Below are positions 1 to 4,972 of a DNA stretch of 5,119 nucleotides, one piece after another. Below the pieces are notes generated by a model. That model was not told the DNA's origin. It did no database searches and worked only from the letters and a program-made list of their open reading frames with translations. Position 1 is the stretch's first letter; the number at the start of each line of letters is the position of its first letter. A program made the position numbers and the translations under genes. The DNA is from Nanobdellota archaeon (GTDB lineage: Archaea; Nanobdellota; Nanobdellia; Pacearchaeales; GW2011-AR1). The stretch spans positions 1 through 5,119 of the forward strand of contig JAHKAF010000015.1 of the NCBI GenBank assembly GCA_018825865.1, read 5' to 3'.

Positions 1-705
1 ATCTTCAATGTTCATAGAAAGAGCATTTGCAACTTCTTTCTCTTCCATATCTCTATTTTGTATAGCATCTCTTATTTTCAATAATTTGTTGACAGCTGTG
101 TAATTAACTTTAAACTCTTGTCCAAACTGAATTTTTGATTCTGCCATCCAAATATCTTTTGCATCTGCCCCTTTTGGAAGAATTCCCACAGAAAGATAAC
201 CATATTTTTCATCACCTGTTTTTTCTTTAAGTTCCGAAAGAATAGCCATTCTACGATTAGCATTAATAACATTTCCTGCAACAGTGATAATACCTGGATT
301 GACTTGACCAATTCTTTTAAGATCATCCATTAACTGTTTTGTTTCATCAGGTCTTCTTTCTAAAAGAAGCTTTTTTATTTTCTCAACATCTTCCCCCTCT
401 TCTAGATTTAATTTTCTTTTTAATCTCGCTTCTTCTGCTAATTTATCTGCTGCAAATCTCCCATTCTCTAAATTATATGTTAGAAGATCTATGGGAAGTC
501 TATGAATTTCAAGAGGGATTAATTCTCCTTTATACTCTGTCTTGAAAAAGTTTCCAGTTTTACAATCATTATTTTCTTCTATATATTTTTTCAATCTAAT
601 TTCTTTATCACTTTCAAGACTCATTTTAATAGATAACAAAAGAGGTTTAAAATGTTTATTATACTCAAGAACGACTAAATTGTCAAACTCTTCAAAAGAA
701 ATCAA
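1..705 (-). CDS. ParB-like N-terminal (ParB/Srx fold) domain protein, 3' end outside window
   Basis: An open frame of 235 codons runs without a stop off the left edge, so the C-terminus is missing. Residues about 63-85 (IPLEIHRLPIDLL, then YNLENGR) resemble the opening strand and helix of ParB/Srx-type domains. Residues 127-160 carry GQVNPGIITVAGNVINANRR; this G-V-I-x-x-N-R-R pattern matches the family's GxVIDGNRR nucleotide-binding motif, with Ala-Asn replacing Gly-Asn. Residues about 188-235 (EFKVNYTAVNKLLKIRDAI, then EEKEVANALSM) look like the helical, HTH-like region following this domain in ParB proteins. Between the first two motifs lies a charged insert (about 86-126). The start is uncertain. 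The frame is open back to a stop at 718-720, and TTG at 705 has AAGGGAT just upstream. ATG at 624 is the alternative and has a TATA-like TTTTAAAC about 25 bases before it. Possible roles are DNA partition, DNA modification sensing or a defence/mobile-element function; the sequence does not decide. Confidence 0.72.
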   Translation of the reverse strand, partial: MISFEEFDNLVVLEYNKHFKPLLLSIKMSLESDKEIRLKKYIEENNDCKTGNFFKTEYKGELIPLEIHRLPIDLLTYNLENGRFAADKLAEEARLKRKLNLEEGEDVEKIKKLLLERRPDETKQLMDDLKRIGQVNPGIITVAGNVINANRRMAILSELKEKTGDEKYGYLSVGILPKGADAKDIWMAESKIQFGQEFKVNYTAVNKLLKIRDAIQNRDMEEKEVANALSMNIED

Positions 706-745
706 ATAGAAAATCCCTTATCCAATTCAATACTAATGATTTATC

Positions 746-937
746 TTATACAACTGCTTCTTCAATAGCTGTTTCAAAAACAGTATTAATATCAAAAGAC
801 AAACCAAATTCTATTCCTTTTGATGCTTTATACAATTCTTCTTCAGTTAATTCTCTTCCTATTCTCTGAACCGCTTCACCTTGTAAATCCTCAACTCTTA
901 CTGCAAAAACAACATCTTCCTCATTATTTTCATTCAT
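746..937 (-). CDS. Small acidic hypothetical protein (63 aa)
   Basis: This complete small gene has an ATG start and TAA stop. The product is acidic and predicted mainly helical: a short N-terminal strand-like part (VVFAVRVEDL, residues 9-18), then two helical stretches (GEAVQRIGRELTEEELYKAS and VFETAIEEAVV) separated by GIEFGLSF. The pattern of LTEEEL, then KGIEFGL, then AIEEAV recalls small uncharacterised proteins with an LT-x-E-E core found in bacteria, phages and archaea, but I do not recognise a named family. It has no membrane segment or cysteine. A TATA-like box centred about 25 bases before the ATG, with no ribosome-binding site, suggests a leaderless transcript. Its stop lies 40 bases before the proposed start of the ParB-like gene on the same strand, so the two may be co-transcribed. 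A role as a partner of that protein is only a guess from position. Confidence 0.7.
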   Translation of the reverse strand: MNENNEEDVVFAVRVEDLQGEAVQRIGRELTEEELYKASKGIEFGLSFDINTVFETAIEEAVV

Positions 938-958
938 ATACTTTTTAAGGGGATCTTA

Positions 959-966
959 TTTATAAA
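959..966 (-). promoter_or_regulatory. TATA-like box for the 63-aa gene
   Basis: TTTATAAA on the minus strand is centred about 25 bases before the ATG at 937, preceded by the A-rich GAGAAATC that could serve as a BRE. The spacing puts transcription start at or next to the ATG, so a leaderless mRNA is expected. There is no Shine-Dalgarno sequence between the box and the start codon. Confidence 0.5.
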
Positions 967-1016
967 GATTTCTCAGATGGAAATCCTTCATTAAATATCA
1001 AATAAACTAAAATTAC

Positions 1017-1044
1017 AAAAAAAGAAATTTAGAAAATTAAAAAA
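1017..1044 (-). terminator. Oligo-T transcription termination tract after the 73-aa gene
   Basis: Directly after the TAA of the 73-residue gene the minus strand reads six T (1039-1044) and later TTTC followed by seven T (1017-1027). Archaeal RNA polymerase terminates at such U-tracts without needing a hairpin, and none is obvious here. It would separate the membrane-protein transcript from the downstream 63-aa/ParB-like pair, which has its own TATA-like box. Confidence 0.45.
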
Positions 1045-1266
1045 TTATCTCTTTTTTCTGCTGGTTTTTCTTCTTGCAGCAGGTCTTGATGCTGGTTTCT
1101 TCGCACTAGGGGCACAACTTGCCAAAGTAGAACACTTAAGTCCATGAAGAATCAATACTACCGCAGCAACGACAAGCACCCACTTTGAATAAGCAAATGT
1201 TTCCCATAAAGCGAACACCAATACAACTAAACCCAAAACAATCTCAGTAGCTTTGCAATTACACAT
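1045..1266 (-). CDS. Small two-helix membrane protein with basic Lys/Arg/Ala/Pro tail (73 aa)
   Basis: Two hydrophobic segments (about residues 9-24 and 29-43) are joined by a short turn (YSK). They are framed by an N-terminal MCNCK motif and a second cysteine pair (C45, C51). The tail from residue 52 to the end is rich in Ala, Pro, Lys and Arg, with 10 of 22 residues basic, and resembles histone-H1-like nucleic-acid-binding tails. With two helices both ends should lie on the same side, and the positive-inside rule places the basic tail and all four cysteines in the cytoplasm. The ATG start is well supported: GAGGT lies 7 bases upstream and a TATA-like box further out. The gene follows pyrD after 56 bases on the same strand, but its own promoter makes an operon link unnecessary. 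I do not recognise the family. Membrane anchoring of nucleic acid or ribosomes is one reading of the tail, unproven. Confidence 0.82.
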   Translation of the reverse strand: MCNCKATEIVLGLVVLVFALWETFAYSKWVLVVAAVVLILHGLKCSTLASCAPSAKKPASRPAARRKTSRKKR

Positions 1267-1273
1267 TTTAACA

Positions 1274-1278
1274 ACCTC
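1274..1278 (-). promoter_or_regulatory. Shine-Dalgarno site of the 73-aa gene
   Basis: GAGGT on the minus strand ends 7 bases before the ATG at 1266, a normal spacing. It fixes the start. It is the only clear ribosome-binding site in the window, since the other starts with a recognisable TATA-like box look leaderless. Confidence 0.6.
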
Positions 1279-1307
1279 TTTTAATTAAAATCAATTAGAA
1301 TCAGGGA

Positions 1308-1315
1308 TTAATAAA
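1308..1315 (-). promoter_or_regulatory. TATA-like box for the 73-aa gene
   Basis: TTTATTAA on the minus strand lies in the 56-base gap after pyrD. A start site about 25 bases downstream would give a leader of roughly 20 bases carrying the GAGGT ribosome-binding site. The match is moderate in an AT-rich context. Confidence 0.35.
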
Positions 1316-1322
1316 TGTAACG

Positions 1323-2399
1323 TTATTTATGATAAACCCCTACTGCTTCGCTAATATTTTTAAAACCCTCTCTTTCTAATAATTTAACTAAACCTTTATT
1401 AATTTTTTTAGTTATCCAAGGACCTTCATAAATTAATCCTGTTAATAACTCTAAAACTACTGCCCCAGATTTTATTTTATCATAGGCATCTTCTGCTGTG
1501 AAAATCCCCCCAACCCCAATTATAGGTTTTTTTGTTTCTTGATAAACTCTTGAAATAATTTTAGTACTTTTTTCTCTTATCGGTTTCCCACTTAATCCCC
1601 CCATTCCAATTTGCTTAAGGATTTTTTGGGATGTCCTTAAACTCTCCCTTTTAGAAGACGAATTTGAGAGAACATACCCTCCAATCCCCTCATCTTCACA
1701 CACTTGGAGAATTCCACTTAATTCATTATCTACATCAGAAGATAATTTAGCAAATAAAGGACGAGTATCTCCATAACTTATTCTTAAACTATTTATCTCG
1801 GCTAATAACTCTCTTAAAGCCCCAGGGTCTTCAAATGTTTTTCCTTCGAGAGTATTGGGACAACTTACATTTAGAACTAAATAATCTCCTTCAGTCATTG
1901 TTTTATAAGAATCACTAAAATCCTTTATTGCTTTATCCCCCATAATCTTTGGAGAATGAGTTTTCGCGATATTCACCCCAATAGGAATTTTACTTTTCCT
2001 ATTTGTTAGATTCTTATTAATCTCATGAGCCCCATGATTATTCAACCCCATTCGATTGATTATTGCATTATCTTTAACTAATCTAAATAATCGTGGTTTT
2101 TCATTCCCTCCTCCCCCTTCAAAAGTTGCTGAGCCAATCTCTTCAAAACCAAAATCCAAACCCTCAATAAACTCTGTAAAAACAGCATTTTTATCAAAAC
2201 CTGCTGCCAACCCTATTGGATTCTTAAAATCAATTCCACAAACATTTGAATTTAATCGGGGATCTTCATAATTAAATAGAGTTTTTAGAAAATTAGTCAA
2301 ATTATTCTCTCCAAAAAACTTTCCTAATCTAATAACTCTCTCATGAGCTTTTTCTGGGTCTTGTAAAAAAATTATTGACCTAAATAATTGATAAAACAT
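1323..2399 (-). CDS. pyrD: Dihydroorotate dehydrogenase, class 2-like (quinone-type), with Cys catalytic base
   Basis: This flavoenzyme oxidises dihydroorotate to orotate, the fourth step of UMP synthesis. The 358 residues fit class 2 architecture: an N-terminal helical extension (about 1-45), which in this class contacts membrane and quinone, followed by the FMN barrel. Visible motifs are KNPIGLAAGFDKN (59-71), EIGSAT (87-92), NRMGLNNHG (115-123), NVSCPNT (177-183), K218, SNSS (245-248, usually TNTT), GGLSGKPIREKST (267-279), IIGVGGI (293-299) and LLTGLIYEGP (318-327). At the catalytic-base position class 2 enzymes have Ser (NISSPNT in E. coli); here it is Cys180, as in class 1 enzymes (LSCPN in Lactococcus). 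The EGKTF segment after this motif also differs from the class 2 PGLR. The ATG overlaps the end of pyrC by 20 bases, indicating translational coupling. The native electron acceptor is unclear: quinone is the family expectation, and fumarate or another carrier is possible. Confidence 0.95.
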   Translation of the reverse strand: MFYQLFRSIIFLQDPEKAHERVIRLGKFFGENNLTNFLKTLFNYEDPRLNSNVCGIDFKNPIGLAAGFDKNAVFTEFIEGLDFGFEEIGSATFEGGGGNEKPRLFRLVKDNAIINRMGLNNHGAHEINKNLTNRKSKIPIGVNIAKTHSPKIMGDKAIKDFSDSYKTMTEGDYLVLNVSCPNTLEGKTFEDPGALRELLAEINSLRISYGDTRPLFAKLSSDVDNELSGILQVCEDEGIGGYVLSNSSSKRESLRTSQKILKQIGMGGLSGKPIREKSTKIISRVYQETKKPIIGVGGIFTAEDAYDKIKSGAVVLELLTGLIYEGPWITKKINKGLVKLLEREGFKNISEAVGVYHK

Positions 2400-3450
2400 T
2401 TTGTGGTCTTAATCCCCTATATTCGTCGAGATTTAATTGTCCGTGATTTCCTGTCTTGGTTATGTAATCTCTTAATCCAAAAATCTTAAGAGCATTATTA
2501 AAAGTTAAATTAGAGATTTGTCCTTCTGAAAAACACTCTTTTCTTAATTTATCGACGACATTAGGCCATCTATCAAGCCCTGGAATTCCAGATATATATG
2601 GGTCCTCAAGTTTCTCTTTCCTTGTATGTGGAGCATGGTCTGTTGCAATCATATCAATTTTCCCTTCTTTTAAACATTTCAAAAGTCCTTGTTGAGAATT
2701 TCTAGATCTTAAAGGGGGATTCATCTTTAATAATAATCCTTCAGGGATATTCATTAGTTCATCATATAAAAAAAGGTGATGTGGTGCCACTTCACAAAAA
2801 ACTTTAATACTTCCAATCTCATTACCTCCTAATCCTAAGTTTCTTCTTACTTTGTCTAAATATTCTACAGATTCAGGAGAGGATACATGAGCAATATTTA
2901 ATTTACCTCTAAATCTAGTATCCCATGCAAATCCTATTTGGTCTTTAATTGATTCTAATTCAGCAATCTCAGGTCTTGCCCAAGAATGACTAATTGGATT
3001 TTTAGCATAAAATAACTCTGGTTTCAACATACTTTCTTTTTCACAATGCACAGTCAAAACACCTTCATAATTATTATTACTTAAAACTCTATAAACATTC
3101 TTTTGATCTTTTTCCTTAATAACTTCCAAATTTCCTACAGATTTTCCAGCAAATAATTTTAATCCAACTACTCGTGGAAAAAGATTATTATGAATTTTAA
3201 CTGCTTCTTCAACCTGTTTAAGGTCAGGAGTTAATAAAACATATAATCCATAAAAAACAGGAGAATTTGTTTTATCTGCAATCTCTAATCTTTCTTCAAC
3301 CCTCTGTTCTGTTGTGACAGGATTAATTGTATTTACTATATCAAAAACAGCGTCGACTCCTGCTCTTTCTGCAACCTCTAGGGCATGTGTGATTGTTTCT
3401 TTTTCTTTTTGTTCTTCATCTCTACAATGAACATGGGGATCAATATACAT
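2380..3450 (-). CDS. pyrC: Dihydroorotase, compact form
   Basis: This amidohydrolase cyclises N-carbamoyl-L-aspartate to dihydroorotate, the third step of UMP synthesis. All six metal ligands of the binuclear site can be placed by comparison with the E. coli and CAD enzymes: H6 and H8 in DPHVHCRD, K98 in GLKLF (the Lys that is carboxylated), H135 in VHCE, H188 in AHVSS and D271 in TDHAPH. The substrate-binding R10, N40 and H275 are also present. Other family marks are APHH (222-225), MNPPLR (243-248) and SGIPGLD (287-293). At 356 residues it is shorter than the common 400-430 residue class I form. It begins directly with the DPHVH strand and lacks the N-terminal part of the usual beta-sandwich. 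A TATA-like box about 25 bases upstream and no ribosome-binding site suggest a leaderless mRNA. Overlap with pyrD supports dihydroorotase over allantoinase or hydantoinase. Confidence 0.95.
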   Translation of the reverse strand: MYIDPHVHCRDEEQKEKETITHALEVAERAGVDAVFDIVNTINPVTTEQRVEERLEIADKTNSPVFYGLYVLLTPDLKQVEEAVKIHNNLFPRVVGLKLFAGKSVGNLEVIKEKDQKNVYRVLSNNNYEGVLTVHCEKESMLKPELFYAKNPISHSWARPEIAELESIKDQIGFAWDTRFRGKLNIAHVSSPESVEYLDKVRRNLGLGGNEIGSIKVFCEVAPHHLFLYDELMNIPEGLLLKMNPPLRSRNSQQGLLKCLKEGKIDMIATDHAPHTRKEKLEDPYISGIPGLDRWPNVVDKLRKECFSEGQISNLTFNNALKIFGLRDYITKTGNHGQLNLDEYRGLRPQNVLSII

Positions 3451-3470
3451 ATAACATTACAATAAAAATA

Positions 3471-3477
3471 ATTTAAA
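3471..3477 (-). promoter_or_regulatory. TATA-like box of the pyrC-pyrD unit; also radB 3' T-rich region
   Basis: The minus strand reads GTTTTTAAATTATTTTTATT here. TTTAAAT is centred about 24 bases before the pyrC ATG at 3450, which suits a leaderless transcript. The same T-runs lie 33-55 bases beyond the radB stop and could terminate the radB transcript, so promoter and terminator would share this 65-base gap. It is AT-rich throughout, so the exact box is uncertain. Confidence 0.4.
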
Positions 3478-3515
3478 AACAAATCTATAGTTGAACATAT
3501 ACTTCTTTTGCTCTT

Positions 3516-4247
3516 CTATATCCAACCCCTCCGAAAAACGCCTTTCTCTCTTATTTCAAAACTCATTTCTTTTTGCGGAAGACTCCTATGCTTCAGCAGA
3601 ACAGCTTTTCTTTTTCCCCCATTATTCTTCAGCTCAATTATGCACTTACTCCAATACTTCAACAAATCCCCTCCGACAATATTCATCTCCTTCTGAACTC
3701 CTTTCTTCCAATCTTCTTCAGACACAAATGAACCATAAACTTGATTAGTAATAATAATTGCGATATTCTGCTTCCGAGAAATCTCTGCCAGCAACCGCAT
3801 CTGCTTAGCCATCTCCCTATTCACCTCCCGAACATTTTCAGAATCTTTTGTCTTAACAGCGTCGCCAAGTTCCAATCTATAAAGCATAGCCATCCCATCT
3901 ACAACAATCAAACTAACATGCTTTTTCTTAACACTTTCCAACAAACTCGCAAACGCCTTTTTCTGTTCCTCAAAACTTGTCGGCTCCAACAAAAGTATAT
4001 TTTTCAAAATCTCCTGATGATTCTCTCCCACAACCTGCTTAACTCTCTCAACAGAAAACCCCCCCTCAGTATCGACAAAAATAACCTTGTTTCCTTTCTT
4101 AGCCTGACTGCACGAAGCCAAAATAGCCAAATTCGTCTTTCCACTTCCAGGAGTCCCAGCAAGCATCGTAATAACCCCTTTTTCATAACCCCCATAAAGC
4201 CACTTATTAAAATCAAAACTCCCTGCAGATATTTTATTCTTAGTCAT
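3516..4247 (-). CDS. radB: RadB, archaeal RecA/Rad51-family recombinase paralogue
   Basis: RadB is a RecA-fold ATPase that assists RadA in archaeal homologous recombination and DNA repair. The 243 residues are a bare RecA core without the N-terminal helix-hairpin-helix domain of RadA, as is normal for RadB. Motifs are LYGGYEKGVITML (17-29), Walker A GTPGSGKT (31-38), VDTEGGFSVERV (58-69), Walker B LIVVD (113-117), the L1-region linker about 128-145, IITNQVY (165-171), GGDLLKYWSKCIIEL (192-206) and KHRSLP (219-224). I chose ATG at 4247; an in-frame TTG at 4256 would add three residues but has no better signal. A TATA-like TTATTAAT about 24 bases before the ATG suggests a leaderless mRNA. Codon use is unlike pyrC and pyrD downstream: Leu is TTG (12), CTT (6) or CTG (4), with no TTA, and Glu and Lys often end in G. 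It matches rpoL upstream. Confidence 0.94.
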   Translation of the reverse strand: MTKNKISAGSFDFNKWLYGGYEKGVITMLAGTPGSGKTNLAILASCSQAKKGNKVIFVDTEGGFSVERVKQVVGENHQEILKNILLLEPTSFEEQKKAFASLLESVKKKHVSLIVVDGMAMLYRLELGDAVKTKDSENVREVNREMAKQMRLLAEISRKQNIAIIITNQVYGSFVSEEDWKKGVQKEMNIVGGDLLKYWSKCIIELKNNGGKRKAVLLKHRSLPQKEMSFEIREKGVFRRGWI

Positions 4248-4267
4248 AAAACACAAAAGATATAAGA

Positions 4268-4275
4268 ATTAATAA
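4268..4275 (-). promoter_or_regulatory. TATA-like box for radB
   Basis: TTATTAAT on the minus strand is centred about 24 bases before the radB ATG at 4247. A second AT-rich run (TTATAT, about 4260-4265) is too close to that ATG. The box supports the ATG start over the TTG at 4256. Confidence 0.35.
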
Positions 4276-4278
4276 GGA

Positions 4279-4305
4279 TTGTTGTAATAGAAATGCTCAC
4301 AACAA
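4279..4305. other. Stem-loop in the radB upstream region
   Basis: TTGTTGT (4279-4285) and ACAACAA (4299-4305) form a perfect 7-base inverted repeat with a 13-base loop. It lies just upstream of the radB TATA-like box, so it could be an operator-like site or part of an RNA. It is short and AT-rich enough that chance is possible. Confidence 0.25.
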
Positions 4306-4331
4306 GTTGCTCAAGATAAGAAAACTGTTAA

Positions 4332-4346
4332 TAAAAAACTAAAGTC
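4332..4346 (-). terminator. T-tract, likely end of the rpoL transcript
   Basis: The minus strand reads CTTTAGTTTTTTAT, with six consecutive T at 4333-4338, after a series of stem-loops that follow the rpoL stop. This fits a U-tract archaeal terminator and would give rpoL a structured 3' untranslated region of about 100 bases. Confidence 0.4.
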
Positions 4347-4348
4347 TT

Positions 4349-4433
4349 TCGTTGCTAGGTGATTGTTACTCAAACGATTATACGAAGTTATCTCATTAAC
4401 AACTTCTCTTCCCACGGGTGAGTGGGCGGGACA
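4349..4433. other. Structured, locally GC-rich intergenic element between rpoL and radB (candidate RNA)
   Basis: Three adjacent stem-loops fill this spacer. First, TCGTTG (4349-4354) pairs with CAAACGA (4371-4377) with one bulged A, topped on the plus strand by GGTGA/TTACT around a TTG loop. Second, GAAGTT (4384-4389) pairs with AACTTC (4401-4406) and extends to nine pairs with two G-U pairs when read on the minus strand. Third, CCCAC (4411-4415) pairs with GTGGG (4422-4426) around GGGTGA. The GC-rich patch 4411-4430 stands out from its AT-rich surroundings, a known sign of functional RNA in AT-rich genomes. It could be the 3' UTR of rpoL, a separate small RNA or an antisense RNA. I could not fit tRNA, a C/D box RNA (no CUGA on either strand), RNase P or SRP RNA. 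Confidence 0.35.
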
Positions 4434-4697
4434 CTACTTCATCTTCAAAAAATCTTTCTCGAAATTATCCAAATCCTTAGTTATAGAATTAACAGCGTCG
4501 TTGATTGCCTTCTTTGCTGTCTTGCCCTTTGTCTTAACTTTAAGCACAGGATTTTTAGTCGGGTGCTCTCTTTTCCACGCCGCAAAACTCACAGCAGAAT
4601 CTTTATTCAAATAAACTCTCAAAATTTCTACCATAGTCAAATTGTCCAGCTCAACTTCAATTTCATCCTTTGAACTATTGATAATTTTCAAATCCAT
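4434..4697 (-). CDS. rpoL: DNA-directed RNA polymerase subunit L (Rpo11, RpoL)
   Basis: This is the small archaeal polymerase subunit equivalent to eukaryotic RPB11. It pairs with subunit D as the counterpart of one bacterial alpha N-terminal domain and helps start assembly of the enzyme. The 87 residues match the usual length of about 90. The family pattern is clear: an opening strand with acidic residues (EIEVELDN, 12-19), the dimerisation helix LTMVEILRVYLNKD (20-33), VSFAAWKREHP (36-46) where most homologues have V-x-F-A-x-Y-x-x-x-H-P, NPVLKVKTKG (49-58) and a long C-terminal helix (about 60-86). A TATA-like box sits about 26 bases before the ATG with no ribosome-binding site, so translation is probably leaderless. 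All eight Leu codons avoid TTA, as in radB. The gene is divergent from the plus-strand pair beginning at 4789. Confidence 0.95.
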   Translation of the reverse strand: MDLKIINSSKDEIEVELDNLTMVEILRVYLNKDSAVSFAAWKREHPTKNPVLKVKTKGKTAKKAINDAVNSITKDLDNFEKDFLKMK

Positions 4698-4718
4698 ATA
4701 ATGAAAGATTAAGATTGG

Positions 4719-4728
4719 TTTATAAAAG
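4719..4728 (-). promoter_or_regulatory. TATA-like box for rpoL
   Basis: CTTTTATAAA on the minus strand is centred about 26 bases before the rpoL ATG, the standard archaeal spacing to a start site at the first codon. It is the strongest TATA match in the window. Confidence 0.55.
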
Positions 4729-4758
4729 TTTGGTTGGTGAATTGGCGTTAGTAGGTAG

Positions 4759-4768
4759 ATTTTTAAGG
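4759..4768 (+). promoter_or_regulatory. TATA-like box for the plus-strand gene pair
   Basis: ATTTTTAAGG is centred about 25 bases before the ATG at 4789, again a leaderless spacing. An imperfect inverted repeat, TTAAG (4763-4767) and CTTAA (4777-4781), spans the box and the region before the start. It could bind a regulator or be chance in AT-rich DNA. Confidence 0.4.
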
Positions 4769-4788
4769 AAGAATATCTTAAGAATTAA

Positions 4789-4971
4789 ATGAAGGATTAC
4801 AAAAATAGTTTATTGTTTTGGTTGGCGATTGCATTTGTTATAATGTTTATATTAGGAATGTTTGGGAAAATAATATGGGATAAATCTGATTGGATATTTT
4901 TATTTCTAATAGTTGGAGTAATAGTCTTGAATGTCAAATTAAATAAATTACTCTCAAAAAATAAAAAGTAA
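4789..4971 (+). CDS. Small two-helix membrane protein (60 aa)
   Basis: The product has two strongly hydrophobic helices: about residues 7-29 (LLFWLAIAFVIMFILGMFG core) and 34-51 (DWIFLFLIVGVIVLNV). A short polar turn (WDKSD) joins them, and the end is Lys-rich (KLNKLLSKNKK). The short Lys-containing N-terminus and basic C-terminus predict both ends in the cytoplasm. I recognise no family; such mini-membrane proteins are common in small archaeal genomes. The ATG fits the TATA-like box about 25 bases upstream. The stop is followed after one base by the ATG of a 43-residue frame, so the two are probably translated together. The hydrophobic pattern and clean promoter favour a real gene over chance. 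The overlapping minus-strand frame at 4797-5021 is its shadow. Confidence 0.72.
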   Translation: MKDYKNSLLFWLAIAFVIMFILGMFGKIIWDKSDWIFLFLIVGVIVLNVKLNKLLSKNKK

Positions 4972-4972
4972 T

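Noticed and set aside
78..326. Minus-strand open frame of 82 codons inside the ParB-like region
   Set aside because: It lies in another frame of the ParB-like gene, whose own frame stays open for 235 codons and carries recognisable motifs. The 82-residue product has no family features.
339..545. Plus-strand hydrophobic open frame of 68 codons
   Set aside because: It is antisense to the ParB-like gene. Its Leu/Phe-rich content is what an AT-rich antisense frame gives.
2056..2271. Plus-strand open frame opposite pyrD
   Set aside because: It lies wholly within pyrD on the other strand, and its Pro/Ser/Lys-rich content mirrors conserved pyrD codons.
3741..4265. Plus-strand open frame of 174 codons opposite radB
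   Set aside because: It is long only because radB lacks TTA and TCA codons on the coding strand, which removes stops on the other strand. The product (His/Asn/Pro/Leu-rich) has no domain, and radB is certain.
4349..4433. tRNA, C/D box RNA, RNase P or SRP RNA in the rpoL-radB spacer
   Set aside because: There is no T-arm GTTCGA motif or cloverleaf, no CUGA D box on either strand, and none of the conserved RNase P or SRP core words. Only a generic structured element is reported.
4363..4673. Two plus-strand open frames opposite rpoL
   Set aside because: They are antisense shadows of rpoL and the structured spacer. Neither has a recognisable domain, while rpoL is clear.
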